64,000 nucleotides of DNA from Staphylotrichum longicolle (taxonomy: Eukaryota > Ascomycota > Sordariomycetes > Sordariales > Chaetomiaceae). Shown in pieces: positions 33,010 to 43,626 of the stretch (position 1 is the first letter of the stretch; every line of letters starts with the position of its first letter). Location: assembly GCA_019096155.1 (NCBI GenBank), contig JAHCVI010000001.1, positions 1,860,001 through 1,924,000 of the forward strand, given 5' to 3'. The translations under genes were made by a program, and so were the position numbers. Below the pieces are notes generated by a model. It saw only the letters and a program-made list of their open reading frames with translations, was not told the origin of the DNA and ran no database searches.

Positions 33010-34719
33010 TCAGCTTCTCCTTCCACGCCTCCTCTGGCTCTCGGGCAGCTCCTCCCACCCCTGCGCCCGCCCGTGCCTCTCCTCGTCATGCCCTCCACCT
33101 GAACTCCCTCCTCCTCGGTGACGTGGTGCAGGACCACCACCACCTTCTCCACGCCCGACGCCCGGTCCCGGTACCGCGCGAAACAACCCGGCCTCTTCGC
33201 CACCGCCCGGCAGCAGCGGCGAGGGCACGGCCGGCTGCTGCTCCGTCGCCAGGCCGTAGTACAGGCCCGGCTTGTGCCAGCGGACGGGCGTGACGCCGCG
33301 CGCGCCGACGACGGGCCGCGCGAGGCCCTGCACCTCGAGGACGCCCTGGAGGAGCAGGGCGAGGAGCGCGAAGAAGAGGGCCGAGCCGAGGAAGAAGTTG
33401 CGCGCTGAGGGCTTGCGGGACTTGAGCGCGAGGACGGACCGGCCCGAGGGCGGGAGGCGCTTCAGCGGGAGGGAGTGCACGACGCAGGTATTGGCCATGG
33501 AGCCGATCGAGGCGAGCTTGAGGTGGGGCGATTTTTGCGGGGAGGAGGAGGAGGAAGAAGAAGGGGGCGCCTTGGAGAAGGCCAGGCCCGAGATGGGGCC
33601 TTGGTGGACTTCCTTGAGGGTGGTGATGGGGTGCAGGTTGGCGATGAGATTGACGTCGCCGACGGTTTGGTGGTCGAGCGTGTACAGCGTGATGGAGCTG
33701 TCCTGTCCCGTAACGGCGACGGCAAACTGCGTGTCGCCGGCTGGCGTGGAGGGCGTCGCGGGCGGGGAGAGATTGCGCACAGCCATGCCTGTGGCGCGCG
33801 GGATGCGCTTGGGGAGGTGGGCAGATAGGGCGAGCCGCGCTCTGCCCTCCTTCTCTTCTTTGCCGAGATCGGCTATCTTGGGAAGGCGGAAGCCCTGGAG
33901 CACCGCACCGCTCGCCTTGGGCAAGTTCGCGACCGCCAACGCAAAGGTCGGGGTCAGAAAGCGAATGCACCGGAGGGATGGGCGAGCCTTGGCGCCGCTT
34001 GACTCGTCGTGCGGCATCGTGAAGACGGAGTGCGGACCGCTGGTGCCACTCTTCCCAATGATCAAGGTGTAGACGTCATATTCGTCGCAGTATATCAGTT
34101 GGTGCTCGTCGTCCGAGATCTGTATTATGTCCATGTCCATGGCCTCCCTCACAAGCTCCACCTTGCCTCTGAGCTTCGGCGCCGGGCTGCTGCTGCCCGC
34201 GGCAGGAATATCGAAGATGGCGATCTGTGGATCCGTGGAACGGCCTATTGTTCCCGTTGCGGCGGCGCCAACCTGACCCGATACCTTCAGCAACCTTTGG
34301 TACGCCTCGGTGTCCGTGGTCGAGAAGAGGGCGGAGCGCGAGAGCTCGGCAATCTTGGCGTCGGCCGTGGCCTTGGAAGGCAGGTCTGCGGTAAACACCC
34401 TGAAGTGTTCATTCTTTCCTTTATTCAGATCTTCCTCGGCCGAGTTGATCCCCGTGTAAAATACGACGGAACCCCCCCTGCGCGGGCCGACCGCGAGCGT
34501 GTTGACGCTATCCTCGTCGCGGCTCAGTTCAATCTCGGAGGCGATCTGCAGCGAGCCGTCGTGGGAGGCATCCAGAAGGGTGATTTTGTTCCCGACCCCG
34601 CTCCTCGCAGCTCCACCACCGCCCCCAACCAGTAGGCGGTTCGCATCCTCAGGGTCGAAGTCGACGGCGTATAGGGGATACGAGAGTCGCAGCTCGGCCG
34701 AAGGTATGGGAGGCGCCAT
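33010..34719 (-). CDS. SEC12: Sec12, ER membrane guanine-nucleotide exchange factor for Sar1 (3' end frameshifted)
   Basis: From ATG at 34719 (MAPPIPSAEL) a WD-type beta-propeller runs about 435 residues; near its start GGGGGAARSGVGNKI resembles the potassium-binding K-loop of Sec12. A single membrane anchor lies at about residues 441-461 (FFLGSALFFALLALLLQGVL). Sec12 loads GTP on Sar1 at the ER to start COPII budding, and SAR1 is in the same window. The open frame stops at 33010, but the lumenal tail seems to continue in other frames: ARYRDRASGVEKVVVVLHHV is in a different frame after about 33,180, and EEAWKEKLKKAGHWG in another near 33,020-32,990, then EEMGEAVFKGFCLG. The real stop may be nearer 32,796. 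No intron seen. Identity firm, last about 90 residues uncertain. Confidence 0.87.
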   Translation of the reverse strand: MAPPIPSAELRLSYPLYAVDFDPEDANRLLVGGGGGAARSGVGNKITLLDASHDGSLQIASEIELSRDEDSVNTLAVGPRRGGSVVFYTGINSAEEDLNKGKNEHFRVFTADLPSKATADAKIAELSRSALFSTTDTEAYQRLLKVSGQVGAAATGTIGRSTDPQIAIFDIPAAGSSSPAPKLRGKVELVREAMDMDIIQISDDEHQLIYCDEYDVYTLIIGKSGTSGPHSVFTMPHDESSGAKARPSLRCIRFLTPTFALAVANLPKASGAVLQGFRLPKIADLGKEEKEGRARLALSAHLPKRIPRATGMAVRNLSPPATPSTPAGDTQFAVAVTGQDSSITLYTLDHQTVGDVNLIANLHPITTLKEVHQGPISGLAFSKAPPSSSSSSSPQKSPHLKLASIGSMANTCVVHSLPLKRLPPSGRSVLALKSRKPSARNFFLGSALFFALLALLLQGVLEVQGLARPVVGARGVTPVRWHKPGLYYGLATEQQPAVPSPLLPGGGEEAGLFRAVPGPGVGRGEGGGGPAPRHRGGGSSGGGHDEERHGRAQGWEELPESQRRRGRRS

Positions 34720-35193
34720 TGGGCAGCAAGTCGGCTCGTGGCGATCGTTCGTGAGTATTTGCGGCGGTTGCGTGGTGGGTACTTGGGGGACTTGCGGCGC
34801 AGGAGGATTTTGAAATGTTGAGGTTTCGCGTTGAACGATGTCTATGACACCGATGACGATGGTGTGCGTGCGTGGAGCCGGCTTTGGGCGTGGAGTTTGC
34901 GTCTTCTCTGTCCTCTGAAGAAATCCAGCCAATCAGAGCATGCGACTCACAGCGCCGCTGAGCTCTGGACTCCTGGCCAGCGGGCTGACAGGGGTTGAGC
35001 TCTTGCGCGTTTGGGAAGCGGAGGATGACGTCGGCGTCTTGGCATTACCTATTCAACTGTTTGTTTGATTCAGGGGCAGCAACTAACGAAATGATACAAC
35101 TTTGGAAGGGTAGCGAAGTTTTGATGCAACATCAACTGGCAGAAGCACTTTTTGACTACACTACTGACTATCCCCAACAGCCATTCTGGTTCG
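34720..35193. other. Intergenic: SEC12 promoter and 3' flank of aldehyde dehydrogenase gene
   Basis: About 0.47 kb between two minus-strand genes. The frame upstream of the SEC12 ATG remains open to 34932, but the added sequence is Pro/Thr-rich without family similarity, so I left it out. Confidence 0.6.
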
Positions 35194-36736
35194 TCATGCC
35201 TCCATATTCACATGGATTGCCTTGGAGTTGCAGTACGGGGCCAGTCCGGCCTCGCCCAACTCTCTGCCAATTCCCGACTGCTTGACGCCTCCAAACGGGA
35301 TCCTGAAGTCAGAATCATTGCTGCTATTGATCCATACCATGCCCGCTTCAATCTCCCTGGCCACCCTGTGGGCACGCACTAGATCCTTGGTAAAGATGGC
35401 AGATCCAAGACCGTACGTCGTGTCATTCGCCAGCTGGATCGCCTCCTCCTCGGTGCTGAAGGAGACAATGGCCACACAAGGCCCGAAGATCTCCTCGCGA
35501 AAGATCTTCATGGTAGGCTTCACATTGGTAAACACGGTCGGCGCAATGAAGAAGCCCTTGCCCTTCTGCGGCGCCGGCTCGCCGCCAAGGGCGATTGTCG
35601 CGCCTTCTTCCTGTCCAGACTTGATGTATGAGAGCACCTTGTCGTACTGCGCCTTGGTCACCTGGGGCCCCTGGAACGTGGTCTCCTCGAACGGATCTCC
35701 CACTACCGAGATCTTCTGGACCTGGGCTTTGAACTTCTTGATGAACTCGTCATAAACCCTCTCGTGGACCATGAGGCGCGACGTGGCGGTGCAGATCTGG
35801 CCTTGGTTGCTCATGATGCCAATGTGTGACCATTTGGCGGCAAGGTCGAGGTCGGCGTCATCAAAGACAATGAGGGGCGACTTGCCGCCCGTCTCGAGCG
35901 TGATGTTCTTCATGCTCGTAGCAGCCATCTTCATGATCTCCTTTCCGGTCGCGGTGCTGCCGGTAAAGGCGACCTTGTCCACATTAGGGTGCTGAACGAG
36001 AGCCGAGCCCGCCTCTCGCCCATGGCCGTTGATGATGTTCACCACGCCGGGCGGGAAGCCAGCCTCCTTGATGAGGCGTGCGACGTAGAGCACCGAGAGG
36101 GGTGTCTGCTCGGCGAGCTTAAGCACGACCGTGTTGCCGCAGCAGAGGGCCGGGCCGAGCTTCCAAGCGGCCATGTCGAGCGGGTAGTTCCAAGGGATAA
36201 TCTGGCCGCACACGCCCACTGGCTCCTTGACGGTGTAGGCAAACTTGGCTGGGCCGACGTCAATGACCTGGCCAAAGTTCTTGTCGGCGTAGCCGGCGTA
36301 GTACTTGAGCGTGTTGACCACTTCAGGCACGTTCTCGTTGAGGGCGACAGAGTACGGCTTGCCATTGTCGAGACACTCGATGGTGGCCAGTATCTCGGCA
36401 TGCTGGGCCATCAAGTCAGCCAACTTCATCATCAGCGCGCCGCGCTCAGTGCCCGAGAGCTTCTTCCATGAGGAGTGCTTGAAGGCATTGCGGGCGGCAG
36501 CCACTGCCGCGTCGACATCGTCGGCGGTCGCGGCGAAGACCGAGCAGATCTCCTCCTCGGTTCTGGACCAGAGTTAGCAGTCAGGCGCTCTGTGCCACCG
36601 CCACTGGTGTTACGCACGCGGGGTTGATGGATGTGATCTTCTGCCCGTTGCTGCTCTTGACAAACTCGTTGTTGATGAAGAGGCCCAGTGGCTGAGTCCA
36701 CTTCTTGCCGTTTGGCGCTGTCAGTTCGACCTCCAT
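35194..36736 (-). CDS. NAD(P)-dependent aldehyde dehydrogenase
   Basis: Exons 36736-36618 and 36562-35194 (54-nt intron, GTGCGT...CCAG); 495 aa, the usual length for cytosolic fungal ALDH. Active-site residues are visible: WNYP (Asn about 165), cofactor motif FTGSTATGKEI, general base in LETGGKSP (Glu about 263), nucleophile in NQGQICTATS (Cys about 297), and EEIFGPCVAIV. It oxidises aldehydes to acids, e.g. acetaldehyde to acetate; substrate not readable. The start MEVELTAPNGK gives a cytosolic protein. An upstream in-frame ATG at 36889 (MASLLPRMPCTWRR) would add 51 residues, Arg/Ser-rich and without acidic residues at first, like a mitochondrial presequence, so two products are possible. 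Divergent from the LMBR1-family gene. Confidence 0.93.
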
Positions 36737-37631
36737 CTTGGAACTGCTGCTCTGTTCAATCTGTTGTGCTTGTGCAGTGATTGAGAAGCTTCGGAAGGTG
36801 CCAAGAATGGTAACTCGCCTTGGTTGCTTTCCCGCAGTGGAACCCAAGCGTCTCCAAGTACACGGCATCCGCGGGAGGAGGGACGCCATCTTATCTGCAT
36901 CCCATTGCCCCAAACCCCTCGTTGGTTTGCGTGTAGTAGACGACTGCCTAGGTAGGCAAGGTGAGTTGCACCAGGTATGCGGAGGTCCTCTCCCTTGCTG
37001 TTGCAGGGCTGCTGGAGCTCCACGGATAAGGGAGCTGGGAAGGTTGGAACTGGATCCCGCAGTGAGACTCTGGGTCAACTTGGCTCAGCTTAGCCAACCA
37101 CAACCTCTTGGCCCGGAAACTTTATCCTCTTTGGGTTGAATCAGCTTGGAATTTTTGCGTGACACTATCGCAGAAGATCTGCAAGACTCCGAGACGTGGT
37201 CACATGAAAATCTGCAGGACGAGAAAGCGAGTTGTTCCATCTGGCAATCACTGCAACGGCACGAGAACGGCACGAGAACAGCTTGAACGGTTGCCCTCGG
37301 CTCCCGCTTCAGGCGATTCACGTCACAAGCGGAGAGCTGCGGTGGGGCCATGGCAACTGATTGTTGGCCAATCCGCGAGCTGTATTGAAGATAACGATGC
37401 GAGGCACTGCGGCTTTGATAAGCACCCTCGCCGCCGACAAACCCGCCGCTCGCAGGGATGGTGTGACATAACGGTGCCCTTTCAACGGCTTCAGCCAACC
37501 CTCGATTCATCATCCAACCCTTGATCCAGACATCAACCATCATTCACCCGCCGTCGCAACAGCAAACACCCAACGAACCCGCGTTGTACACAAAATCCCC
37601 TGGTGGACATGCAATACCGCGCCTACCCATC
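36737..37631. other. Divergent promoter region, ALDH and LMBR1-family genes
   Basis: About 0.9 kb shared 5' flank of two diverging genes. It contains the possible upstream ALDH start (36889) and a CCTAGGTAGG palindrome-like motif near 36,943. No separate gene seen. Confidence 0.6.
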
Positions 37632-39872
37632 ATGATTGAAATAGCGGCATCGGCGTCGTCAGTGCCGTCGGTGGTCTTCTCGCTCCTTGCCCTTCTCTCC
37701 ATCTCGATCGTCGTCCTCCTCATCCTTCGATACTTCCTCCCGCTGCGCACTACCCCAGCCTACCTTCTCGTTCCCGTCTTCTTTGCGTTATGGCTTCCCG
37801 CGAGTATGGTCCTCCTGGTGCCAATAGACCTGGCATCCAGCGCCATGGTCGATGACATTGACGCCCGGGGGATATGGCTGGATCCACGGGCGCTGAGGGT
37901 TTCGTGGAGGATAACATACTGGCTGACCTTTGCCCTGACTTGGTATGTTCTTGCCTCGGCTCGGTCCTGGTTTGGTTTGGCTCTAACTTCCATTAGGTTC
38001 ATTCTGCCCATTCTCGCCGAGTACTCCGACTCCGGTTACCGCGAACCGAAAGCCAAGGTGCTCGACTCCCTCCGCGCGAACGCCCAGTACTATGCTATTG
38101 TCTTTGGCTCCGGAGCCGTCGGGCTGATCTACGTCCTCATATCGTACCGTCACTTTTTCAAGTCACTCAAGAGCACCGTCATGGCCCTCGCCTATTGCTG
38201 GGGCTTGATCCTAGCCATTTACCTGATGGGTCATGGCCTCGTCTCCATACCTCGACGTCTGTTTCGCAACGCCAACATCAGCGGCAGGCTGCGTCGGATT
38301 CAGTCACATGCTCCCAGGGTTTACGAAAAGATGGACGACGCCGAGATGGACCTCGAGGACCTGGAGCTTCAGGTGGCGGAGCTCAGTCGCCGCAAGGGCG
38401 GCAGCGCCAGTCTCTTCGAAGACTGGATTGAGGAGTTAGTTGACATGGTCAACTTGCCCGAGTCTCAGCCCGGCCGAGCAAGTGTCGTCCGGGGTTCCGG
38501 AAACCAGAGTCCGCTTCCGAACGTCATCACCGAAAAGTACCTCGCCGAACTCACTCGGCGGCTAGTCAGGGCCAAGCACGCCCGATCACGATATGTTAGC
38601 GAGTGGAACCTGTTGTTGCAAGACGCTGTCAAGACCCAGGCAATCCTGGATTCGGCTGCGTCCAAGAAGCTGGATTTTGGCAACGCCTCCCCCAACGCCG
38701 GTTTTTGGGAAAGACACTCTGTCTTCACGCCTTACACACGATTTCTCTTCCATTATCATCTGGCTCCGTACCTCCAGATCGGCCTCGCTGGGACCCTCTC
38801 TCTTGCCTCCATCTGCATCGTCTGGTCTGAAGTCGTCAAGGGTCTCTTCCCTCAGCTCTCCGTCATTCGCTACAGTGTGATCCACCACCAGGTCGCCTCC
38901 AAGGGACAGGTTGGCTTTGCCGGCCAAGTCATCGCAGCCCTCTGGATGGTCTACATGTGCGCAGCCGCGCTCATTTCCATAACCGAAGTCAAGGTATGGC
39001 GCGGCCGCGCTCTCGTGCGTCGCAACACCGCCCCAGAGTCAGCATTCTGGTATGCCAGCCAAGTCGCGAGGCTTAGTGTCCCTCTCACATACAACTTCAT
39101 GACATTCCTGGGAGCCATCTACCGCGACACGGTATTTTACGACTTCCTCGGCCAGTTGATCGACCTCACTCCCTTAGGCGAGCGGTTCGACTACCTATTT
39201 CCCATGTTCATCCTCCTCCCCATATGCGCCACCCTCTTCGGTCTCTACGGCAAGACCAGGCGCGCCCTCGGATTCAACGTCGACGTCCTTGCCGACGAGG
39301 ACGATGACGACACCAACGAGCACGGCGCCACCTTGGGCACCGGCACATGGCGCGAGGGCCGCGATCTCATCGAGCGCGAGCTCAACGGCACGTCCGCCGC
39401 CATCCGCTCCCGCCGCGCCGATATCACCGGGAGCGGCGGCCGCGGAGCGCCCGTCCTCTCCATCCCGCGCGCGGGACGCCGGGATAATAACCACACAACC
39501 GGCGGGCCGACAACCCCGTTCGGGACGTCCCCCACCGCGGGCAGCGCGGCAGCGGCCGGTCCATCGTCCGGTCGGCCCCAGGCCAACACCTCGGCGAGGA
39601 GGGTCGGACGCGCGCCGGCGGGGGCGCTGGACGAGGCGGACGACGACAACTTTTTCGACTCGCTCGGGCACCGGCTCAAGAACACCATCGACACGCTCGA
39701 CACGCCCAAGTGGCTGCAGGATATCGGCCAGGGGATCAAGAAGCCCAAGTGGATGGGTGGGGACGACAGCCGGGGCGGCGGGAGCAGCAGCAGCAGCACA
39801 GGCCGAGGAGGAGGGTCGGATGTGAGGAGGTGGTTTGGTGGTGCGGGCGGCGAAGGAAGAATTCGCCTCTAA
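37632..39872 (+). CDS. LMBR1-like multi-pass membrane protein
   Basis: Exons 37632-37942 and 37997-39872; 728 aa. The 54-nt intron (GTATGT...CATTAG) is a multiple of three and stop-free, so it is easily read through, but removing it restores the continuous helix FALTWFILPILAEYSDSGY. The start MIEIAASASS was chosen because it directly precedes the first membrane segment. Several membrane spans lie in residues 1-210, a coiled-coil-like cytosolic loop (MDDAEMDLEDLELQVAEL) follows, then more spans to about residue 510. The C-terminal 200 residues are soluble, Gly/Arg/Ser-rich, with FDSLGHRLKNTIDTLDTPKWLQDIG. Resembles the LMBR1D2 branch of the LMBR1 family, membrane proteins of receptor/trafficking type. 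Exact role unknown. Confidence 0.85.
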   Translation: MIEIAASASSVPSVVFSLLALLSISIVVLLILRYFLPLRTTPAYLLVPVFFALWLPASMVLLVPIDLASSAMVDDIDARGIWLDPRALRVSWRITYWLTFALTWYVLASARSWFGLALTSIRFILPILAEYSDSGYREPKAKVLDSLRANAQYYAIVFGSGAVGLIYVLISYRHFFKSLKSTVMALAYCWGLILAIYLMGHGLVSIPRRLFRNANISGRLRRIQSHAPRVYEKMDDAEMDLEDLELQVAELSRRKGGSASLFEDWIEELVDMVNLPESQPGRASVVRGSGNQSPLPNVITEKYLAELTRRLVRAKHARSRYVSEWNLLLQDAVKTQAILDSAASKKLDFGNASPNAGFWERHSVFTPYTRFLFHYHLAPYLQIGLAGTLSLASICIVWSEVVKGLFPQLSVIRYSVIHHQVASKGQVGFAGQVIAALWMVYMCAAALISITEVKVWRGRALVRRNTAPESAFWYASQVARLSVPLTYNFMTFLGAIYRDTVFYDFLGQLIDLTPLGERFDYLFPMFILLPICATLFGLYGKTRRALGFNVDVLADEDDDDTNEHGATLGTGTWREGRDLIERELNGTSAAIRSRRADITGSGGRGAPVLSIPRAGRRDNNHTTGGPTTPFGTSPTAGSAAAAGPSSGRPQANTSARRVGRAPAGALDEADDDNFFDSLGHRLKNTIDTLDTPKWLQDIGQGIKKPKWMGGDDSRGGGSSSSSTGRGGGSDVRRWFGGAGGEGRIRL

Positions 39873-40408
39873 TATGGTAATGGCCCTTTTTTTCTGTTGT
39901 TGGCGTCGTCTAGCGTGCATGGGTTGCTTCGGGGTGGTTTGCTTGGGATAGGAATGGGTTCAAACGGAGCATTGTTGGGCGTTTTTGGGAGCTAAGATGG
40001 CGTCTTACAAGAGAGGTTTGGATTCAGTTCGGAGTAGGTGTGTGTACAATGACTGTTGCCAATATGTACACAGAAGGTTGTCTAGGTAGGCGAGAATACC
40101 TAATTGATGGTTCGAGACCAGACGAACCAGAAAATCACGACCCGACTTCACCTATGGCTGAACGATTTACGACATAGCCATTAACTGGTGAAGACCATTG
40201 TGGAATGTGATACATTCGTCATTCATAATTCCGGTTCTTGGATCGTAAGTAACCTCTTCTCCTTGGGTATCCATACAAAATAACAACGTCGTGCCAACAA
40301 CTCCATAGAGGGACCATCCCGATGTCAGTTTCCGTCCCCGAATACCGCGTCGACCCACCACTCATTAAAGTCTTACTTTTTCACCACACTTCTCAAACCG
40401 CGTCCACG
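39873..40408. other. Intergenic between convergent LMBR1-family and unknown genes
   Basis: About 0.54 kb, A/T-richer, 3' flanks of both genes; contains a TCTAGGTAGG motif near 40,081. No gene seen. Confidence 0.65.
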
Positions 40409-42075
40409 TCAAACCCAAACATCGACTTCCACCACTCCACCCGAGCGCCGCGCGTTGTAGATGGCAAGTACAGCACGCTCCCACTCGTCTACGTCCGTGA
40501 TCCTCTTCCTTCCGGACGGCGTTTGGATCTCAAAAGTGGGGACTTGCCCTGCAGTCTCGAAAGCCGACTTGAGACTGCCAAACGCGCCGCGTGCGATCAT
40601 GTAGTCGGTGTGCCGGTACGTTGTCGGGGCTGCGAGGTCGCTCCCATCGGTTCTGTCTCTGATGTAGACGTGGTACTTGAGCCTGGCATTGGCAGGGACC
40701 TCGAGCTCGTAGGTGCTCTGCGAGCCGATGCCGAGGACGGTCTCGTCATACTTCCGTTTCTTCGCGGCGCTTGCGTCCTTGGCGAGGGCCTCAAAGAATG
40801 CCTGACCCTCTGGGGCGGGAGATGGGCTCATAGACGCGACGGCTCGCGAGCTGGATGGCGACCGCGATCGTGACGGCGAAGCGGTGGCGGTCTCAGATTT
40901 GTCAGATCGAGCCTGGCGCAAGGCGTGCTGGTGTATCTGTCTCTGGCCGCTGTACGACCGATAGAGCAGCATGACGAAGCCGGCGAGGAGACTGGATGAG
41001 CAAGTCAGCAGATCCCCACAAAAGACCTCAGGGGAATGGATTGCGTTCACATGGTGGAATCTCTGGGCCAGAAGATAGTCCGCGATTTGGCGGTTGAGGC
41101 GCCACAGCCGAACCACGTGTCTCCCCAACCCTTGGTCGTCAGCATGTATAGAGCCATCCGAATGAGCATCCTCTTGGTCTCCAGTGACTGAGAGGTGGGC
41201 TGCTCGACGCACTGAACGAGCGGAGGCAGTTTTAGGAGCTCTCTCATTTCTCCACCAAGGCGTTTGCCCTCGCCGAAGCTTAGCTCAAGGTAGCCATAGA
41301 GTACCTCTATCTTGGTATTGCGTTCTGCCATCAGTTAGCCATTGCTTTTAACCACTAGCGAACGGCTAGGATATGACTTACTAAGGGTGACATAGTGGAC
41401 AAGTTCATCGGCCAATTCCAAGTCGAGATCAACGCGTCGAGGTAGACAGATGCGCATGTTGGTGTTGCTGTGGGCGTAGCGAAAGCCCGGAATCTGAGTT
41501 ACGGGAACGTCACTGTCATCCTGGTCGCTTTCTTGACTCCCTGCTTGAGCATTAACGGGCTGTTCGTGGTGCGTGACGGACTCCCAAAGGCTCTCCAGTT
41601 GGGCTTCCAGAGCCGCATCATCAAGAGTTTCCTCGGGCGATGCGATGGCAGACGCAGCGCTAGAAGTGTCATGGACAGAATATTGGGTACTAACCACAAG
41701 GTCGCCTGAAGTGAGTCCGCCTTGGTGCGATAAAGGGGCACCAAGAGGATCAGGGACTGCGGGCAGAGAGAGCCTGGGCCACGAGGGCGCTTGTTGGTGA
41801 TCCGGTGAAACTTGTGCTGAGGCCCTAGGGAGGGAGAGCTGAGCGGCAGGATTAGTCGCAGGTTGAGGGTGCGCTTGCGGCAAAGAGGGTTCTGGCTCAC
41901 AGCTGAGCTCCTGCGATGGCTCCAACCCGGCAGCGCTGGCCTCCGTAAAGAGGGAGATCAGGTCCGTGTCATCATTGCCACCGAAAAGCGAGTCCAAGTC
42001 GCCATCGTCCTCTGCAGCTGCGGAGAGGAGATGAAGAGGAAGCTCTTCGGACATGGTGGTGATGAGTTCGACCAT
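40409..42075 (-). CDS. Hypothetical protein with acidic N-terminus and one hydrophobic segment
   Basis: Best model: exons 42075-41382, 41324-41051, 40991-40409, 516 aa (509 aa if the second ATG at 42054 is used). Introns of 57 and 59 nt with GTAAGT/GTGAAC donors; frame is kept. The N-terminal 230 residues are acidic and Pro/Ser/Gln-rich (DDGDLDSLFGG), the middle is helical (KIEVLYGYLELSFGEGKRLGG, KRMLIRMALYML), a short hydrophobic stretch LLAGFVMLLY follows, and the C-terminus has a compact-looking domain (YELEVPANARLKYHVYIRDR ... WERAVLAIYNARRSG). I do not recognise the family. Alternative: one missing G at about 41,115 and no second intron, giving RLWRLNRQIADYLLAQRF, which also looks natural. 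Confidence 0.65.
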
Positions 42076-42652
42076 GTGTGTCAGTGATGTTGGATGTTGG
42101 ATGCTGAGGTGACAAGTTGAGAAACAGGCAGCAGCGGAGAAATGAGGCCTTCCGTGTGATCATTTTTGGCAGTTTGGGCAGGTGAGGTGTGCACAGTAAC
42201 CCTAACCCAGGCATCGTTGCTGACGGCAGTGGCGATCTGTATGGGCCTTGCAACCACCTGCAGGCAGTCACTGAGCAGCTCTTGGAAGGAACAAGAGACC
42301 GAAGAGGTGTGATTTGGTGGCAATGAGTTCAGTGAACCGTAAGGTAGATAGGAATCGCTTTGGGCTGGTCCAAGACGGTGCGGCCTCTCTTACCCTCAAA
42401 ATGCAGGAAATCGAAACTATCACATCATTTTCGACAAAAGACCGCGACATGTTCTTAAAGTTTGTCCCAACGTCAACCTGCGGAGTTATACCATCCAACA
42501 GCTGAGAGCTCGATGCAACCCGGACTTGAAATGTACTGATGCAGCCAGCCACCAACAGAAAATGTCTAGCCCAACTCTACCACCACCGGCCCATCTATGG
42601 CCATGGGACGAAAGTACCCGCCCAGCCAAGCCAATCCTCCCAGGCCCATCGT
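42076..42652. other. Intergenic: promoter of the unknown gene and 3' flank of the SMP-30 gene
   Basis: About 0.58 kb between two minus-strand genes; no supported feature. Confidence 0.6.
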
Positions 42653-43626
42653 CTACTGCAACTTGAACGCGAACCGCGGCGTCCCCTCGGCCCCGACATG
42701 CACCCGGAACACGGCCCCGCCCAGCCTCTTGCTCTCGCCCTCGCCCTCGTCATCCCCCGCCGTGGTGATGACCAGCTCGCCGCCGCCCACCAGGTCGCAG
42801 CAAGTGGCGTTCCGCGTCGGGATCTTGACCTCGCCGACCAGCTCGCCCTGCGGGTTCAGCTTGAGCACCCTCGACTCGCCGTAGACGGCGTGCCAGAGGT
42901 TGCCCTCGGTGTCGACGCGGAAACCGTCGGGCTCGCCGGGCCCGACGTGGCGGTAGAAGACGCGCTCGTTGGACACGGAGCCGTCGGCTGGGTCGTAGTC
43001 CCAGGCAAACACCTCGCGGGCCGACGAGTGCGTGAAGTACATGGTGCGCGAGTCCGGGGAGAAGCCCACCGAGTTGGGGATGGTGAGGCCGGACCGGGTG
43101 CGCGCGGCCGGGGTGTTGTGGGTGAAGCGGTAGAGGGAGCCTTGCGGGAGAGAGTCAGAGAGATGGATCGAGACGTGTCTGTGAAATAGCACTTACCCTC
43201 GGGTTGAAACGGCCCCAGCCCAAAGTCGGTCATGGTTCCAAGCCAGAAGCGGCCGTTCGGGTCAACGACGCCGTCGTTGCTCCGTATACGCTCGGCGCCC
43301 TCCTGGGCAAACTTGGTCACATACTCGTACGTCCCCGTCTTCCGGTCCAGCACCGCCAGACCCTGCTTGGCCCCGATCAAGACGGCGTCCTGCGGATCCC
43401 GGCCCTCAATGTCGGCCGTGACGGTGACGGCCTCGCTAAACTGGAGGGTTTTGAGGGAGTCAGGGCCGTCGGTGAGCGAGACGGTGTGGAGCTGCTGCTT
43501 GATGATGTCGACGAAGCGCAGCGTGTTCGTGGCGGGCTCATAGAAAGGCCCCTCACCGAGCGAGCAGTGAGTCTCGAGGTAGGGCTCGCTGACGTGCCAT
43601 TGCTGGATGCTCTTGCTTTCGGCCAT
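42653..43626 (-). CDS. SMP-30/gluconolactonase/LRE-family protein
   Basis: Exons 43626-43197 and 43140-42653 with a 56-nt intron (GTAAGT...CGCAAG); 305 aa, the usual family length. It is a six-bladed propeller lactonase family with a single divalent metal. Expected ligands are in place: Glu in SLGEGPFY near the N-terminus, Asn in RSNDGVVDPNGRFWLGTM, Asn in IPNSVGFSPDSRTMYFTHS and the EPDGFRVDTEGNLW segment. No signal peptide, so probably cytosolic. Family members hydrolyse sugar lactones such as gluconolactone; substrate cannot be told from sequence. The ATG at 43626 (MAESKSIQQW) is the natural start. Confidence 0.9.

Noticed and set aside
33118..34072. Plus-strand frames opposite SEC12
   Set aside because: Antisense shadows of a gene with clear propeller and membrane anchor.
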